Of a DNA stretch of 64,000 bases, positions 11,494 to 23,056 are shown piece after piece; position 1 is the stretch's first letter; every line of letters begins with the position of its first letter. Location: assembly GCA_022393335.1 (NCBI GenBank), contig JAJEKB010020951.1, positions 1,075,757 through 1,139,756 of the forward strand, written 5' to 3'. Both the position numbers and the translations under genes were made by a program. Source of the DNA: Macrotrachela quadricornifera (taxonomy: Eukaryota > Rotifera > Eurotatoria > Philodinida > Philodinidae). The notes under the pieces were generated by a model that did not search any database, had not been told where the DNA came from, and saw only the letters and a list, made by a program, of their open reading frames with translations.

Positions 11494-13691
11494 TTATTTA
11501 GATCTTAACAGTACAAACAAAGTGCATAGAAGTATGCTAGTCTGAACTAGTTTTTTGAGTATATTGAAACGGGAATGAATTTCCTCATGTTGTTGTGTAG
11601 TATGGAGTGCTTGACGCTGATCAATATTTCTTATTAATAATTCATTATTCTCTAATGATCGATTAAGCATTTGAGACATAGCTTCAATGTGTCTCGCATG
11701 TTGTTGCTGTTGTATAACAATAAGTTCTGTAAATTGTTGAAGTTGTTGTTGAATTTGTTCGGAAATTCGATCATTTCGTTCTTGTTGTCTGCGATAGAGA
11801 TTTCGCAATTTCTCGTCTTGATCAGAAAGTTGACATCGTAGAATAGCATAATCTTGTTGTTGTTCTTGTTGAACACGAAGAAGAGATGTTAAGCGTTCAT
11901 CTTGAATTAACTGGTGTTGCCAAATATATGCATGATTTTCTTCATTCTTTTGTTGAAAACGAACGAATGCTGCTAGTCGTTCATCATAATCGATCAAGTA
12001 TTGATGAAGACGATCATAATTTTCTTGATGACTGCGAACAAATTCTACAAATCGTTGATCCTGTTCGAGAAGATGTTGAATAAGACGATCATTATGATTT
12101 TCTTGTTCTTGTGTATTATCAACATGACTAGAATGATTATTTTGAAACGACTGTAATGTTTCAGGAGACATTTCTTGAAAAAGTTTATAGAGAAATTCAC
12201 GAAATTCATGTTCATTAAGATTTTCTCGTTGAAGAGGAGTTTCATTGATCGATGTTATATATTCTGAAATTATTGCATTGAGTCGATTAGGAAAGTTCAT
12301 ATCATTGGAAGATGATGAATCTATTGTCCTTGTTAACGTAGGCGGACAAGTGTTAACTTCAATAGGAGAAATGCTCGCTACAATGAATAAAATGAAACAA
12401 AACTATATAAAAACTAATAGAAAAATAATTTAATATACCATATTGTATGCCTAATTGTTTTTCGATATAATTAATTTCATCTATTAATTTTTCGAATGAT
12501 TCGTCATATTTATTTTCGTCGAAAAATTCAATGTGTTTTAGATCGCTCTTGATGATGCCAAGACAACCGCTTGGCCGAAAGCCCTCTTCCACTATACATG
12601 GAATAATGTGAATCTTATTTTCTCTTGCGTATATAATTTCTAAACAATAGGTGTTCTTATTACTGAGTATGATGACATTAGGAAACGTCAATAACTTACC
12701 CATTGGAGCATAATCACTTCTCTCATATCCATTGTTTAGACATGCAATAAGAATATAAGACTTCTCGACTGCTTCACCCATTCCAGTAAGAATATGATGA
12801 TGAAGATCTTCTGTGTCAATCCATACATTATAATTTCTATCCTGGTTAAAAAATCAAAAAATATATATGTTTAAACAATTATTTATTTATATACATTGAT
12901 ATATTTACTTTGAGACTAGTATAGATTTTTTTGCTGATGGCCGATGCTGTAGCTTGATTATAACTGACCATAATGTGTTTTTTGTTTTGAGATTGCTGGT
13001 GATTCTTGACTGTAGTTGATGTATCTACATGAGGTCTTACATGATCTTTAATAGAACAATAACATGATTTAGATAGAAAACATATTGATCTCATACGTGT
13101 TGATGGTAGATCACATGATTGAGTGTTACAAGTATCAATTGATGAGTCTATTGCTACGATTCTACCACTGATATTGCTCAACTCTTGATTAGATGTGGTC
13201 TGGTTTTGTGAATTTGTGTTTTCTATTAATTGAATGACTTTATTTTCAGTTACATGTCCTTGTTCGATAATGATGCCTGAAAAAGTAAGAGAAATAGATG
13301 GTTTACTTTTTAATCTAGTAAACTTACGTGCTTCATCATCAACTGGCACAGATGATTTAACATATTCATCATCACGTGGTTGAGTATAATTATAACTACT
13401 CAATGATGATACATTTGCATGAGAAACATCATAGATGACGTCTACAAATAATATTTAGCAGAATAAGTAACATAAAATGTAACTTACTAGTATTTAATTG
13501 AGAATTCGACATATTGTTAGAATTGTCTTCCATTTCTTGCTAAATGATCCATTTTCTTGATTTTTATTTATTAAAATTAATAATATTTTTTATCTTACCT
13601 GTCCCGTACTGGGTGCAGACAAGTTAACAATTTCTGATATCATTTGTTTTTCTGTGCTTGAAAATGATGTCGACGATGATAAGCTTGCCAT
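11494..13691 (-). CDS. TIR-domain protein with repetitive coiled coil and hydrophobic C-terminus, six exons, 637 aa
   Basis: Exons by GT-AG sites and phase: 13691-13599, 13539-13488, 13441-13328, 13276-12909, 12841-12439, 12377-11494; introns 46-67 bp; total 1,914 nt in frame. Residues 1-184 are Ser/Thr/Asn-rich and probably disordered. Residues 185-338 form a TIR domain: KKHIMVSYNQ (strand A), YNVWIDTEDL, MGEAVEKSYILIACLN, CLEIIYARENKIHIIPC, EEGFRPSGCLG. The Glu of CLEIIYA aligns with the catalytic Glu of NAD-cleaving TIRs such as SARM1. Residues after about 410 are Q/E/R-rich coiled coil in 26-28-residue repeats (DRL..L..QDQRF, DRLHQYLIDYDERL, LIQDERL). The C-terminus (TSILLCTLFVLLRSK) is a short tail-anchor-like segment. 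The role may be innate-immune or cell-death signalling at a membrane; this is inference. The usual GWLG is GCLG, and about 20 extra residues (APMGKLL...SNKNT) sit before CLEIIYA. Confidence 0.8.
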
Positions 13692-14946
13692 ATATTACGA
13701 CTTTAATAAATGAAATAATGCACATGCTAGTGTGGCTTTAAAAAGAAGAAAAAAACAGGTAAAAACCAACGTATTGCATTAAAAAGGTTTATTCCTTTTC
13801 TTTTCTTATTTGTTAGAAGTACTGTGTATTCAAGCTATGCCCTTTGTCAATAAATCATTTCGACGATAAAAATGTGCGCGGAGTAAGCAGTATTTTTAAT
13901 AAAAAATTATTCAAAAGGAAAGTTGTACAGTGACATACCAGCAACTACTGAGACATTTTTGAACGATTCATTAAGATCTTTTTAAGAAATCCCTATGCAT
14001 TTTGAGGTTAATTCCACACAATTGCTTAATACATTTATGCATACCTGCAGTGTAGATGTGCTGAAATATTGACACACTTAACAAGCTCTAATAAATCATC
14101 AATAAATCAACAAATTCTGTTTTTATATAATATATTGTGAAGAACAAAAATTTTGTTCTATAACGAAACACAAAGAATGTAGATACACCATCAAAAAACG
14201 TACGAGAACGAAACAATGTATATTCACTGCTTCCCACGTCTTCTCATACATCTTCTCCCACTCAAAATTAAAGACGAAGAACGAAAAATATGAGAGGCGT
14301 GTAAATGAATACAGCAAACATGAGAGAAAAAAGGAAGTATCATAGCCAATGACAATGACAACTATCATTCGATGAGACATGTTTTCACCAATTGTCCTTT
14401 GACTAATTCGTTTTCCGCGAATAATTTTTTAAAGAACACATTATTCGCTGAAAAATGATTCTATCCGTCACAGGTTTAATATTAAAAATTACAAATGAAA
14501 CGGACTGTAGGTATATTTCTAAAAAATTTTAAAGTTGTATAAGCTTTTCCATAATATTTTACAGCCATCTAGAACTTTCTCAGTGAACCCATCCAGTCTA
14601 CAGATTCTACTGGAAAACATCGGATTCGACTTAGTTTGTGTCGGATTCTTATCATCAGGGTTTAGAATTAGATTATACCAAAAAAATCTAATCGGCTCCT
14701 GTTATATCCGATTATCAGATGCTATGAGGATCGATCGTATCTTTCACATGGAAAAAACCAAGTAAAGCGATATTTTACAACTCAAATTCCGAACTGAATT
14801 ATATCGAAAGAAACCCTGATTGATACTTTCAAATCCAGCAACGCATTCATACCAAGAGTCACCACTCGGAAAAAACCCAATCTGATGCGATACTTCCTAG
14901 CTCGATCTTGTTCGAAATTCATCGGAAATTATATTATTGAATCTCT

Positions 14947-15020
14947 ATTAAGGGTGAGGGCGGGGGTGAGAATGAGGGTGTAGGTGTGGATGCGGGGTGG
15001 GACGGAATACATGAGGGGTA
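14947..15020 (+). other. G-rich strand patch, possible quadruplex
   Basis: GGGTGAGGGCGGGGGTGAG and following GGGTG/GTGGATGCGGGGTGGG runs give several G3+ tracts on one strand in otherwise AT-rich DNA. One loop in the first cluster is longer than usual, so quadruplex formation is only possible. It is not a regular telomere array. Confidence 0.45.
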
Positions 15021-16491
15021 CGACAAAAAGTGTATTTATCCCATGCTTAACGATATGGAATGAGATTTCTGATTTGCAAGAACTTGATAAAGATTTCGTT
15101 TCGAGAAATCTGAAAATTCAAAAGTTCTTCTAATATTTTGCATTACACTAATATGCTTGTGATATTTTCTAAGGAAAATGTCAAAATAAATTCTATGTTC
15201 TATGTTTACAAATATTACGAAAACAGTAGGTTGATGTATCATATTTGTACACGTAGTACATAAATAGCTGAAATAATGGTTGAAGAGATATTCACGTTTT
15301 CTTTTCGTTAGAGCTTTTGGAACTCACTGTATAAATACGAAGTACTAAAGGAAAATAATAAGCAGAAAATTAATGGAATAAATAATTAAAAATACATGGA
15401 AAAGCATGGTCATAAGTTACTAGAAATTGCAGATTTTTTTGTCACCTAAATATTCAACTATGCAAATTAGCAGGCATATCTTTTACTCAAAAGATGAATT
15501 TTATATACAAAGATTTAAATGATATCTCAGGCAAGTTTAGTGATCTGTCAAATCTGTATCTGTATCGAATAAAAAGATCAAACGACATGTTCGGTTCTCT
15601 GTATAAGTTTTGTGTAATGCTTCAATTGTTCCTATGTGATTTTATGAAACTAGTACATTTTAAATTTTTTACTTATTATGCTTGCACAAAAGACAAATTT
15701 TAAAAAAGTTGCAAGAATGCGAGTTGCAATAAGCAAAATTACATATAAAATGAGAAATTTTCAATTCATCAAGTCAATAACTACTTTACAGTTTATTTAT
15801 TCACTAACCTCATTTAATCAAATTAGTAAATAGGAGGGAAACACAATGAACATCAGAACTTGTTCAGAATTTGATTCTTTTTCATTAAATCATTATCACT
15901 ACTACTCGTATCCGTATGAAAAACTCTAAATATGAATAATTTTAATGTAGTTTGACAATTTAATATATTGATTAAATGACATTCTCAGAACTTCTGCAAT
16001 GATGTATTGGTTGTCTCTCTCTAGCAATAAAATTCTAATTGATCTGAATCTGTTTCACTTTATAGTTTCACTCATACATTGTATTTTGTAAATGTTATCC
16101 GCATAATCTGATCTAATAAGATGTAACAGATATGAATATATTAATTTCTTTCATCAATACTATTATGTGATGAATCGATATTTGCATGTAGTCTGACTTG
16201 AATCAATAGTGGACGAACTGGGAAGAGCAGATATGTGATCCTCAATTACATGAAGTTCTTTTCCAAATATTTCAAGCTTTCATCCGAATTTGCTTACAGT
16301 TTTGTTAGAATTATTGATCATCATTGATTGGATTTCTCATTACAATTACGTTTATGTCTACATATAAATTTAGTAATGGTTCAATTTTTTAGCAAGCCAC
16401 TACTTCATCAATTCAAAGTCTGCAATATCAAAACACATTCAAAAACCAAATCAAACCGTAGGTCCACGAGCAGAACCCTGCAGGATGATCC

Positions 16492-16510
16492 TACTCTATA
16501 AGGTAGAGTA
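16492..16510. repeat. Perfect 7-bp hairpin
   Basis: TACTCTA, a 5-base loop (TAAGG), then TAGAGTA. It is short and isolated. It is not followed by a feature that would give it a role. Confidence 0.5.
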
Positions 16511-17176
16511 AAGGTGATAAAAAAATTGTTCCGGTAAAATTAGGGTGTTGTTCATATTTTTAATTTTAATGTATTATGTTCGCGAATAATGCATTACAAT
16601 ATATTACTTGCAAAATAATCCATTAAGATTCACGAAAAGGTCGCACTAACATGTAATTGCACTATTATTCAGCTACATGCTTATCCTGAAGAGTATTACA
16701 GTGGAAATTGATTAGATAGAATGAGGATAAACGAAAGAACAATAGGATATCGTTGTCATGTTTTATCTAACTCAAATGGACGAATTAAGTAACATTTAAT
16801 AATTATGTTAAGTATAAATCAGCAGATATAATACAAAAATGTCTGCTAAAGCATCTTGACATGCTATTGATGAGAAAAAGAAACAAATAGTAAAATTATT
16901 GCAAGACGAAACATTGATTGCAGTAAAAGAAATACTGTCTTAATCAAGTGATGAATTCTAACCCAGTCTTTTGTGAATACAAAAGTCGAATGACACAAGT
17001 ATATTTGAACGATTCGTTCAATGCAATCTATGCTAATAAATTGATCCAAAAGAGATGCATATAGTTTATCTAACGAATAATGGATCAAATTTTATTTTTG
17101 GTCTGAAAGATGAAGTGCATTTAAAATGCATATGTAAGTTAGTGTAATACGTTAGATCTTAATATTTGTTCTTGTT

Positions 17177-17510
17177 TTAACCCTTTGGGGCCGGAATTAT
17201 TTTTCAATTGAAAAATGGTTCTTTCGTCAATTTATTGTATTTGTCTCAAAATGATTACATACAAGTCCTGTGATAATGCATCAAGATTAGATAGAAAGTG
17301 ATCAAGGCGTCAGTTTATAGAACAGAAAGAAAAAAGGAAGATCTGAGAAGCATCTATATGACAGAAAGAAAGAGAGAAAAGAGATGCATGCAATAGCAGC
17401 TGGAACGATCTATTATCTTACAGTTGTTAACAGCTTAATGAAAAGCAAAACATTTTCCTTGCTGGAGATTAGGTGGTACAAGGGTTGTATCACCGGTCCC
17501 AAAGGGTTAA
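17177..17510. mobile_element. TTAA miniature element (piggyBac-type ends) inside hAT remnant
   Basis: A 326-bp insert (17181-17506) is flanked by TTAA on both sides. Its ends are CCCTTTGGGGCCGG and the inverted CCGGTCCCAAAGGG, a 14-bp inverted repeat with one mismatch. CCCTTT ends with TTAA duplications are the signature of piggyBac-type transposons. The inside has no transposase; an open frame at 17384-17698 starts in the element and runs out into hAT sequence, so it is a chance fusion. The element interrupts the decayed hAT transposase just before its NYVLNLVLQ block. Confidence 0.8.
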
Positions 17511-18511
17511 ACTATGTGCTTAATCTCGTATTACAACATTCTTTGGGTGAATTATGTACAAAGGTTGATTCATTAATAAAACCATGTAGTGAATTGGTGA
17601 AGCATTTTAAACGTCACAAATTAAATCCTTTATTTCCAACGTCACTCAAACAGCAATGCGACGCCTACTGGAATTCTGTGTATGATATGCTACATTAAGT
17701 TGATTCAAATTTTAAACAGGCCGAATATATATATGGATATTTTAAGACATTAAATGAACAGCTATCAGCTGATCACGAGCCAACATTACACTTAGTTTTA
17801 CCATGAATAAACAAGCTAAAAAGTTCTCGTAAAGTAAAAAGCCAATGATTTACCTATAATGAAACAAATGAAAAAGTTAATTTTCGAATACATAAAAGAA
17901 AAAATCGGTTGCCTCAGTTACACGATACTGCAGCATTTCTCCATCCTATGACAAAAAATCTTGTGGTGTGTCACAATCTTATATTACAGAGTTTCTGTTT
18001 CTGTAATGCATCATTTGAAAAAAAGGAGCTGAAATCTTTCTATTTCTTGCTTTAGTCTTCCGATCAAAGTGCACAATATGATGCGCACAATGCAGCACGG
18101 AAGATGTTGAAAACTGTTGGAATAATTCAACCACTAGAATTATCAACAATGGTCACCAGTAAGTTGGCCGAAACAAAAACAGAAGAAAAACAAATCAAAT
18201 AAGATTTCACAAGATGATGTTTTAAAGGAATTTGTAAATGAAGATGAACTGGGATCAGGTGAAGAAACTGACTGTGACGAAGTGAATCGTTATGCCAAAG
18301 CAGAATAAAGTTTTTCTAAAGGAGAATCAGTATTGGAGTAATGAGATAAATGGTCGTCAATTTATCCACAACGTAGTAAATTGACAAAATGATTATTGGG
18401 AATTTCTGCTAATTCAACCACAAGTGAACGAATTTTAGAAGAGAGAAGACAAAGTTTAAATAGAGATGTTGTCAATAACATTTAATTTTTGCGAAACTTT
18501 CGAAATATGTA
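17511..18511 (+). pseudogene. Decayed hAT transposase
   Basis: Recognisable hAT blocks occur in order: NYVLNLVLQHSLGELC (the HxLNLv block), LKQQCDAYWNSVYDML (the TRWNS block, R lost to Y), RLPQLHDTAAFLHP (the AafLdPR block), and the C-terminal dimerisation motif at about 18340-18510 (YPQRSKLTK, then LLGISANSTTSERIL). Frame is broken by stops (after YDMLH, within LVLP*INK, in ..K*LLGIS) and frameshifts, so the copy is dead. The N-terminal half and zinc finger are not recognisable upstream, and a TTAA element sits at the 5' edge of the recognisable part. Host insertion ends were not identified. Confidence 0.75.
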
Positions 18512-18733
18512 ATAATTTTGTATTGGATTATTTTTGAAAATTAATAAAATATATGATGAAACATAGTGAAAAATATTTTGTCCTATTTTCGTATATAAAC
18601 GGGAGTATCTAAATGGAATGATGAAATAAGTGCAGTTTTATGCATATGATTTGATTCTGCTGACGTATATCAATAGTGTATGACAAAATAGAATATATAG
18701 TAAAACCTAAATAATAGAACACATAATAATAAA

Positions 18734-19506
18734 ATGTATAGGGTGCAAAAAAAGTCTTACCTTGCAGGGCTCTGGATACCAACGGTTTTATTTTTTTCGG
18801 ATGAAGCAACTTTTCATGTTTTCGGTGTTGTTGATAAGCATAATTGTCGTATTTGGACGAAAACCAATCCGTATGCTATTATCAATGTTCCAATGAACTC
18901 CCCAAAAATCACAGTATGGTATGTAATATCAAGTAAGCAGATTATTGGCCCTTACTTTTTTAATGAAGAAACAGTTAATCAGCACAATTATCTTGATATA
19001 CTCCAAAATTACTTTCATTCAATTATGAAGAATAAACAAATGATCAAGAAGATGATTTTTCAAAAGGATAGAGCACCAGCACATTTTCCAAAAAATGTTC
19101 GTGCTTGGTTAAAAAATAATTCCGGTGATTGATATATTGGACGGAGTGGACCTATTTTATGGGTACTCCAGTCACCAGATTTAACACCACTGGATTTCTT
19201 TTTATGTAGAAATGTTAGAATGAACACTTATAAAACACAAGTGAAAAATTTGAATGATTTAATGTTCAGAGAATAACCTGCGAATTACAACAGAAAAAGT
19301 ACATCATGTTTTTTAGGAAATCGAAAAAAGATTACATTTTTCTGTTAAAGTCCATGGTGACAATTTTGAACAATATTTGTAAACGTTTTTCTTATGGATA
19401 AAAACTTGAAAGTATCCTCTATTATCAGAAAAAAATTTAACTCATTTGATGGAAGTGTTGTGAAGATATTCATATGTTTTTGTATAGTAACTTTTAGAAC
19501 ATCTTG
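18734..19506 (+). pseudogene. Decayed mariner/Tc1-like transposase with 3' terminal repeat
   Basis: The frame from 18734 encodes the catalytic core of a DDE transposase of the mariner/Tc type: FFSDEATFHVFGVVDK (first Asp), IIGPYFF, FQKDRAPAHFPKNVRAWL (second Asp) and, past an in-frame TGA at 19130-19132, QSPDLTPLDFFLCRNV (third acidic site). The N-terminal helix-turn-helix half is missing, so the copy is 5'-deleted and dead. The 3' end at 19448-19506, read in reverse (CAAGATGTTCTAAAAGTTAC, abutting TA), closely resembles the terminal repeat of the foldback MITEs at 23.06 and 33.19 kb. This links those MITEs to a mariner-type source. Confidence 0.7.
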
Positions 19507-19964
19507 TATTGGCAAAGAAAATCTTTTTAGATAAGACAGTTCATACTAGATCTGCTTTCAAATCATGAATATCACAAAATGACATGTAATCTTTAAAGAT
19601 TGATGAATATAATTAATAATTAATCTAAGAACTATTATCGTTCTTTACAACACGAATATGAGATGTATATAAATATAAAAGAGTTTCAAATAACTCAGTT
19701 TTATTCCAATGCTTGTTAAAATGCCTGAAACGTGTTTTTACAGCATTTCTTAATGATAACGTTCATTGTTTTGATATTTTGACATCAAATGTGCGATTAT
19801 CTTATGATAATCATGATTTAAAACTAGATCTAGTTTGAACTGTTTCATCCAAGAAATTTACTTTGCAAATAGAGCATCCAATTATAAAAATTTTGTGTAT
19901 CTGACACTGAACAGTTTTCATAATCCTTACTATTTAATGTTGATAAATCTCATTTTTGATGTGC

Positions 19965-22790
19965 TTTAATTTGACATAAGATTTATTATCAATACTATTT
20001 AACCTAACAATATTATCTCCTTCTCTTTCTTCTGGAAAATATTTTTACGTACACTATAAATAATACTTCGTATGAGAGATTATTTCATGTATACACATAA
20101 ATAAAATTTTATTGTGACTCGAAATTGATGTCACGCCCTATATTTATTGAGAGCATCACAATTTGATTTACGAACGATACTGGATGATTGCAGAGTTTAT
20201 AGATGTCAATTTATTAAAAAAACGCTTTCACAAACAAAGTTAGCTCAATTGCCACGCATTAGAAAGTGAAGTTGTTTTCATTTACAATCTTCTCTTTACA
20301 ATGTTGCGCAACATAGGTGATAGTAATGATGACATCATTGTTTATCGTTTTATTTGGTTGGAAATGTGAGAGAGAAACTGATAACAGTTTAAATATAAAA
20401 AGAAAATAAAAACACATCTAATATCGAATCTATCTTTTTGTATTTCAATTTGCAAAAAAAAAAGACAAAGATTATCATGTCTTCTCTCAACATTTTATTG
20501 ATTTCTATCGTGCTCATCTGTGGCTTATCGGGCATTTTATCTGATTGCACAAGCTGTTGTAACTATGGTACTGGTTGCAGTACAGCCTATGAAGGGCATC
20601 CAGGTTTGTTGTTAAAATCTTTTCCTTGACAATTACATCTCGTTCTTTTAAAAGTTGCCCAAGTAAAATCATTGTTCAAAAGGAGTCTACTCGAAAAAAA
20701 GCAAGGTTAATTGTAACTGAACTTCACGCTAAAATTTCTGTTTTAATTATTTAATTCGACTCGTGTTTCATGAAAACTACGACTATCATATTCCTGTCCA
20801 TATTAACATTTCTAATAGGATTGAATGAAATAGTTTCTTTGACTTCATTCATAAAACGGCTTTTCCTATCCTCTTCCATTGTATTCAACTTGGAATCCCG
20901 ATCTCTCTTTGCACTATACTATATCTTTTCTTTATTTTTAGCTAGATGTTGTAATAGTAGTATTCTTAGATTTTGTTGTCCGGGTAAGTGTTACTGTCCT
21001 TTTCTTTATATCTCTTCATTCTAACTATTTTCCTCATCTTTTTTTCAGCTTCATCAACATGTGGTTCCTATCCTATGTGCTATAGTAATCATCGTTGGGG
21101 AAGTTTGACACTTGGTGGACTCATTGGTGTGATTGTCGGCAGTATTGTTGGATGTATCTTGTTAATTGTGTTATGTTGTTGTATCTGTAAAAGACGACGG
21201 CAAGCAAAACAAATGTCTCGACATGGACAATTATCCCCAAACTATTCTGTAAATCTACCACTACCTTCGCGCTCGCGACGTTAAATATAAACTTAAAGAC
21301 CAACCCTCACCCAAAAGCTGATTTGTGTCAAATTCATCGAGGTTTTTCTAAATAGCGCATATGATAGAGCATCACGTTCGCTATCGAATGCACTATAGTT
21401 TATTTTGTTTACGATGGATTTTAAGGATTTTACAGAGGCTTTTCGAAAAACCTTTATTCAAGAAAAACAGCGTCTTTCGAATAATTCATTATTTTTGCGC
21501 ATTTCAATTTGTAACGATAGAATATATTTCTTTCTATTATACACAATGTTATTTCGACTTTGATTCTGAAACATAGCGAGACAAAAGTGATGGGTGAAAT
21601 TACATATACTAAATGAAAAAAACTTTGACTTTATTGTAAACGATATTGCATTAGAACTATCGGATGGTCACATTACTGATATAAATGAAATAGATGGTCA
21701 TGATTAATTATCGAAATATGATTACTGTTATCCCAGATTTAAAAATAATAGTTATTTTATTATCATATCATTCATTAATCACATGTCATTTCCTAATTTC
21801 TGGTTTTTAAGATCATTTAGGTGAACATACTAATAAATTTTTGTCGTAATATCTTCAGCCATAAATAGCACAAAGTGTCTTTTATTACTTATGATAGTAG
21901 AAAAACACTAGTACTGCATGAAAAGCCATAAAACACACTTCTAAAAAGTATCTTGCGTTTTTGTCAAAATGGGATTGTTTGGTTTTACATTGTTATGCGT
22001 CTCAGATTTCTCCGCCATTTCGAAAGCTAAAAAGCTCGGATTTCTTAACATTTAAAATGGTGGAGAAATTAGGGACATGCGAAGACCAATGTTTTGAACC
22101 TTAACCGTAAGCTATCTTTTGAAAGGCTCAATATTTCAAGCTGAGATTTTTACCATGAAATTCCTAGCCAAGAATACATCTACTCTAAAAGTTTCGTTAG
22201 GATCGAATGTTCTATGGCAAGAATAAAATTTAGCGCGGGGGCTGGATCTTTAGAGTTATTTTGAAGTTTTTTCCATTGGTGTTCTATTTTTTGTGAACCA
22301 TGCTTTTTCTAATCATATAATATAAAAGACTGTTGATGATACCTTTTTGTCTTTGATATATAGAATGGGTGAAAAGTAGGGAAATGCGAAATGCTTTCAA
22401 AGTTTTTGTTTATATATTAATAATCAGATTTTATACATTTTTAAAACGATATTCTTGGAAATTGAGGAAGAATTTTTGATAGACGCAGAATCCGTAGAGA
22501 TTTTTTCTTACCTGATACTACCCTGAAAAGTTTAGTCGGATTGAATCTTCGATTGATAGACATGAGCATATTTCGTTTTCTAATGTTAAAACTCCATGAG
22601 AAATGTCCTTAATTTTAAATTGAATCCAATCGTTATAATTAATAGACAAATAACACTAGACTTCTTTTGTTTTTAAATTTATATTGAAAATATTTCATTT
22701 GATACAGTAAATTTCTTCTTAAGTAGGTAAAAGTTTGAATTTACTATGTTTTAATTTGAATTGATTGACTATAAATTATTTATTTATTCT
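19965..22790 (+). repeat. Segmental duplication, copy 1 (partner 35920-37680)
   Basis: Sequence upstream (TTTGACATAAGATTTATTAT), across the gene, and downstream (TTCTATTTTTTGTGAACCATG, CTTTGATATATAGAATGG) is matched in the same order by 35920-37680. The match is broken by about 1 kb present only here (roughly 21300-22280). Identity is high but not complete, with many small indels, so it is not an assembly artefact. Confidence 0.8.
20477..21284 (+). CDS. Small Cys-rich type I membrane protein (Shisa/CYYR1-like), copy 1, 134 aa
   Basis: Three exons by strong GT-AG sites, all junctions in phase 1: 20477-20603, 20942-20983, 21049-21284. Signal peptide MSSLNILLISIVLICGLSG. A short ectodomain follows with a dense Cys pattern (DCTSCCNYGTGC, RCCN, RFCCPG, STCGSYPMCY). 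Then comes one membrane span (GLIGVIVGSIVGCILLIVL) with CCCIC at its inner edge, and a basic tail (KRRRQ, ending in SRSRR). Architecture and the CC...FCC spacing recall Shisa- or CYYR1-type adaptors, but this is analogy; function unknown. The ATG at 20477 is the only start that yields the signal peptide and is shared by the paralogue. A 338-bp first intron is mostly conserved in copy 2. A longer open frame over intron 2 is a shadow. Confidence 0.85.
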
Positions 22791-23056
22791 TTTTGATTAG
22801 ATTGGGTTTTGAATAATTTCTAAAGTCATGTATCTATCATTTAAGTTATAATACATGGCAGATACTTGTTCTATCGCTAGATTCATACGTTTTATTATAG
22901 TTAACATATAATTCTAACTAGAGATGAACGGGACAACGAAAAAGTCACCCTGCCACCGCTCTGTCCCGCTCAAAACATGTCTTTGAAGGCTATGTGTCCA
23001 TAGACTCTACAATAAATTTTCATGGACATTATTTTATTTCGTGAGATCAAAAGACA
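21285..23056. other. Downstream part of duplication and unannotated spacer
   Basis: About 21300-22280 is present here but not in the paralogous copy. Its text between 22000 and 22260 (for example TTTCAAGCTGAGATTTTTACC) has the feel of an old dispersed repeat. 22280-22790 matches the second copy. 22920-22980 is a short GC-richer patch. No gene is seen. Confidence 0.45.

Larger units (their letters stand above)
13692..17176. other. Intergenic, 3.5 kb
   Basis: No gene is supported. Small open frames at 14123-14380 (minus), 14535-14765 and 15494-15703 (plus) have no recognised domain and lie in low-complexity AT-rich DNA. A G-rich patch lies at 14947-15020 and a perfect small hairpin at 16492-16510 (both listed). 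Confidence 0.45.

Noticed and set aside
14123..14380. Hydrophobic minus-strand open frame
   Set aside because: T/A-rich DNA gives such frames by chance; nothing supports a gene.
17384..17698. 104-residue open frame as a gene
   Set aside because: It begins in the TTAA miniature element and ends in hAT sequence; a chance fusion.
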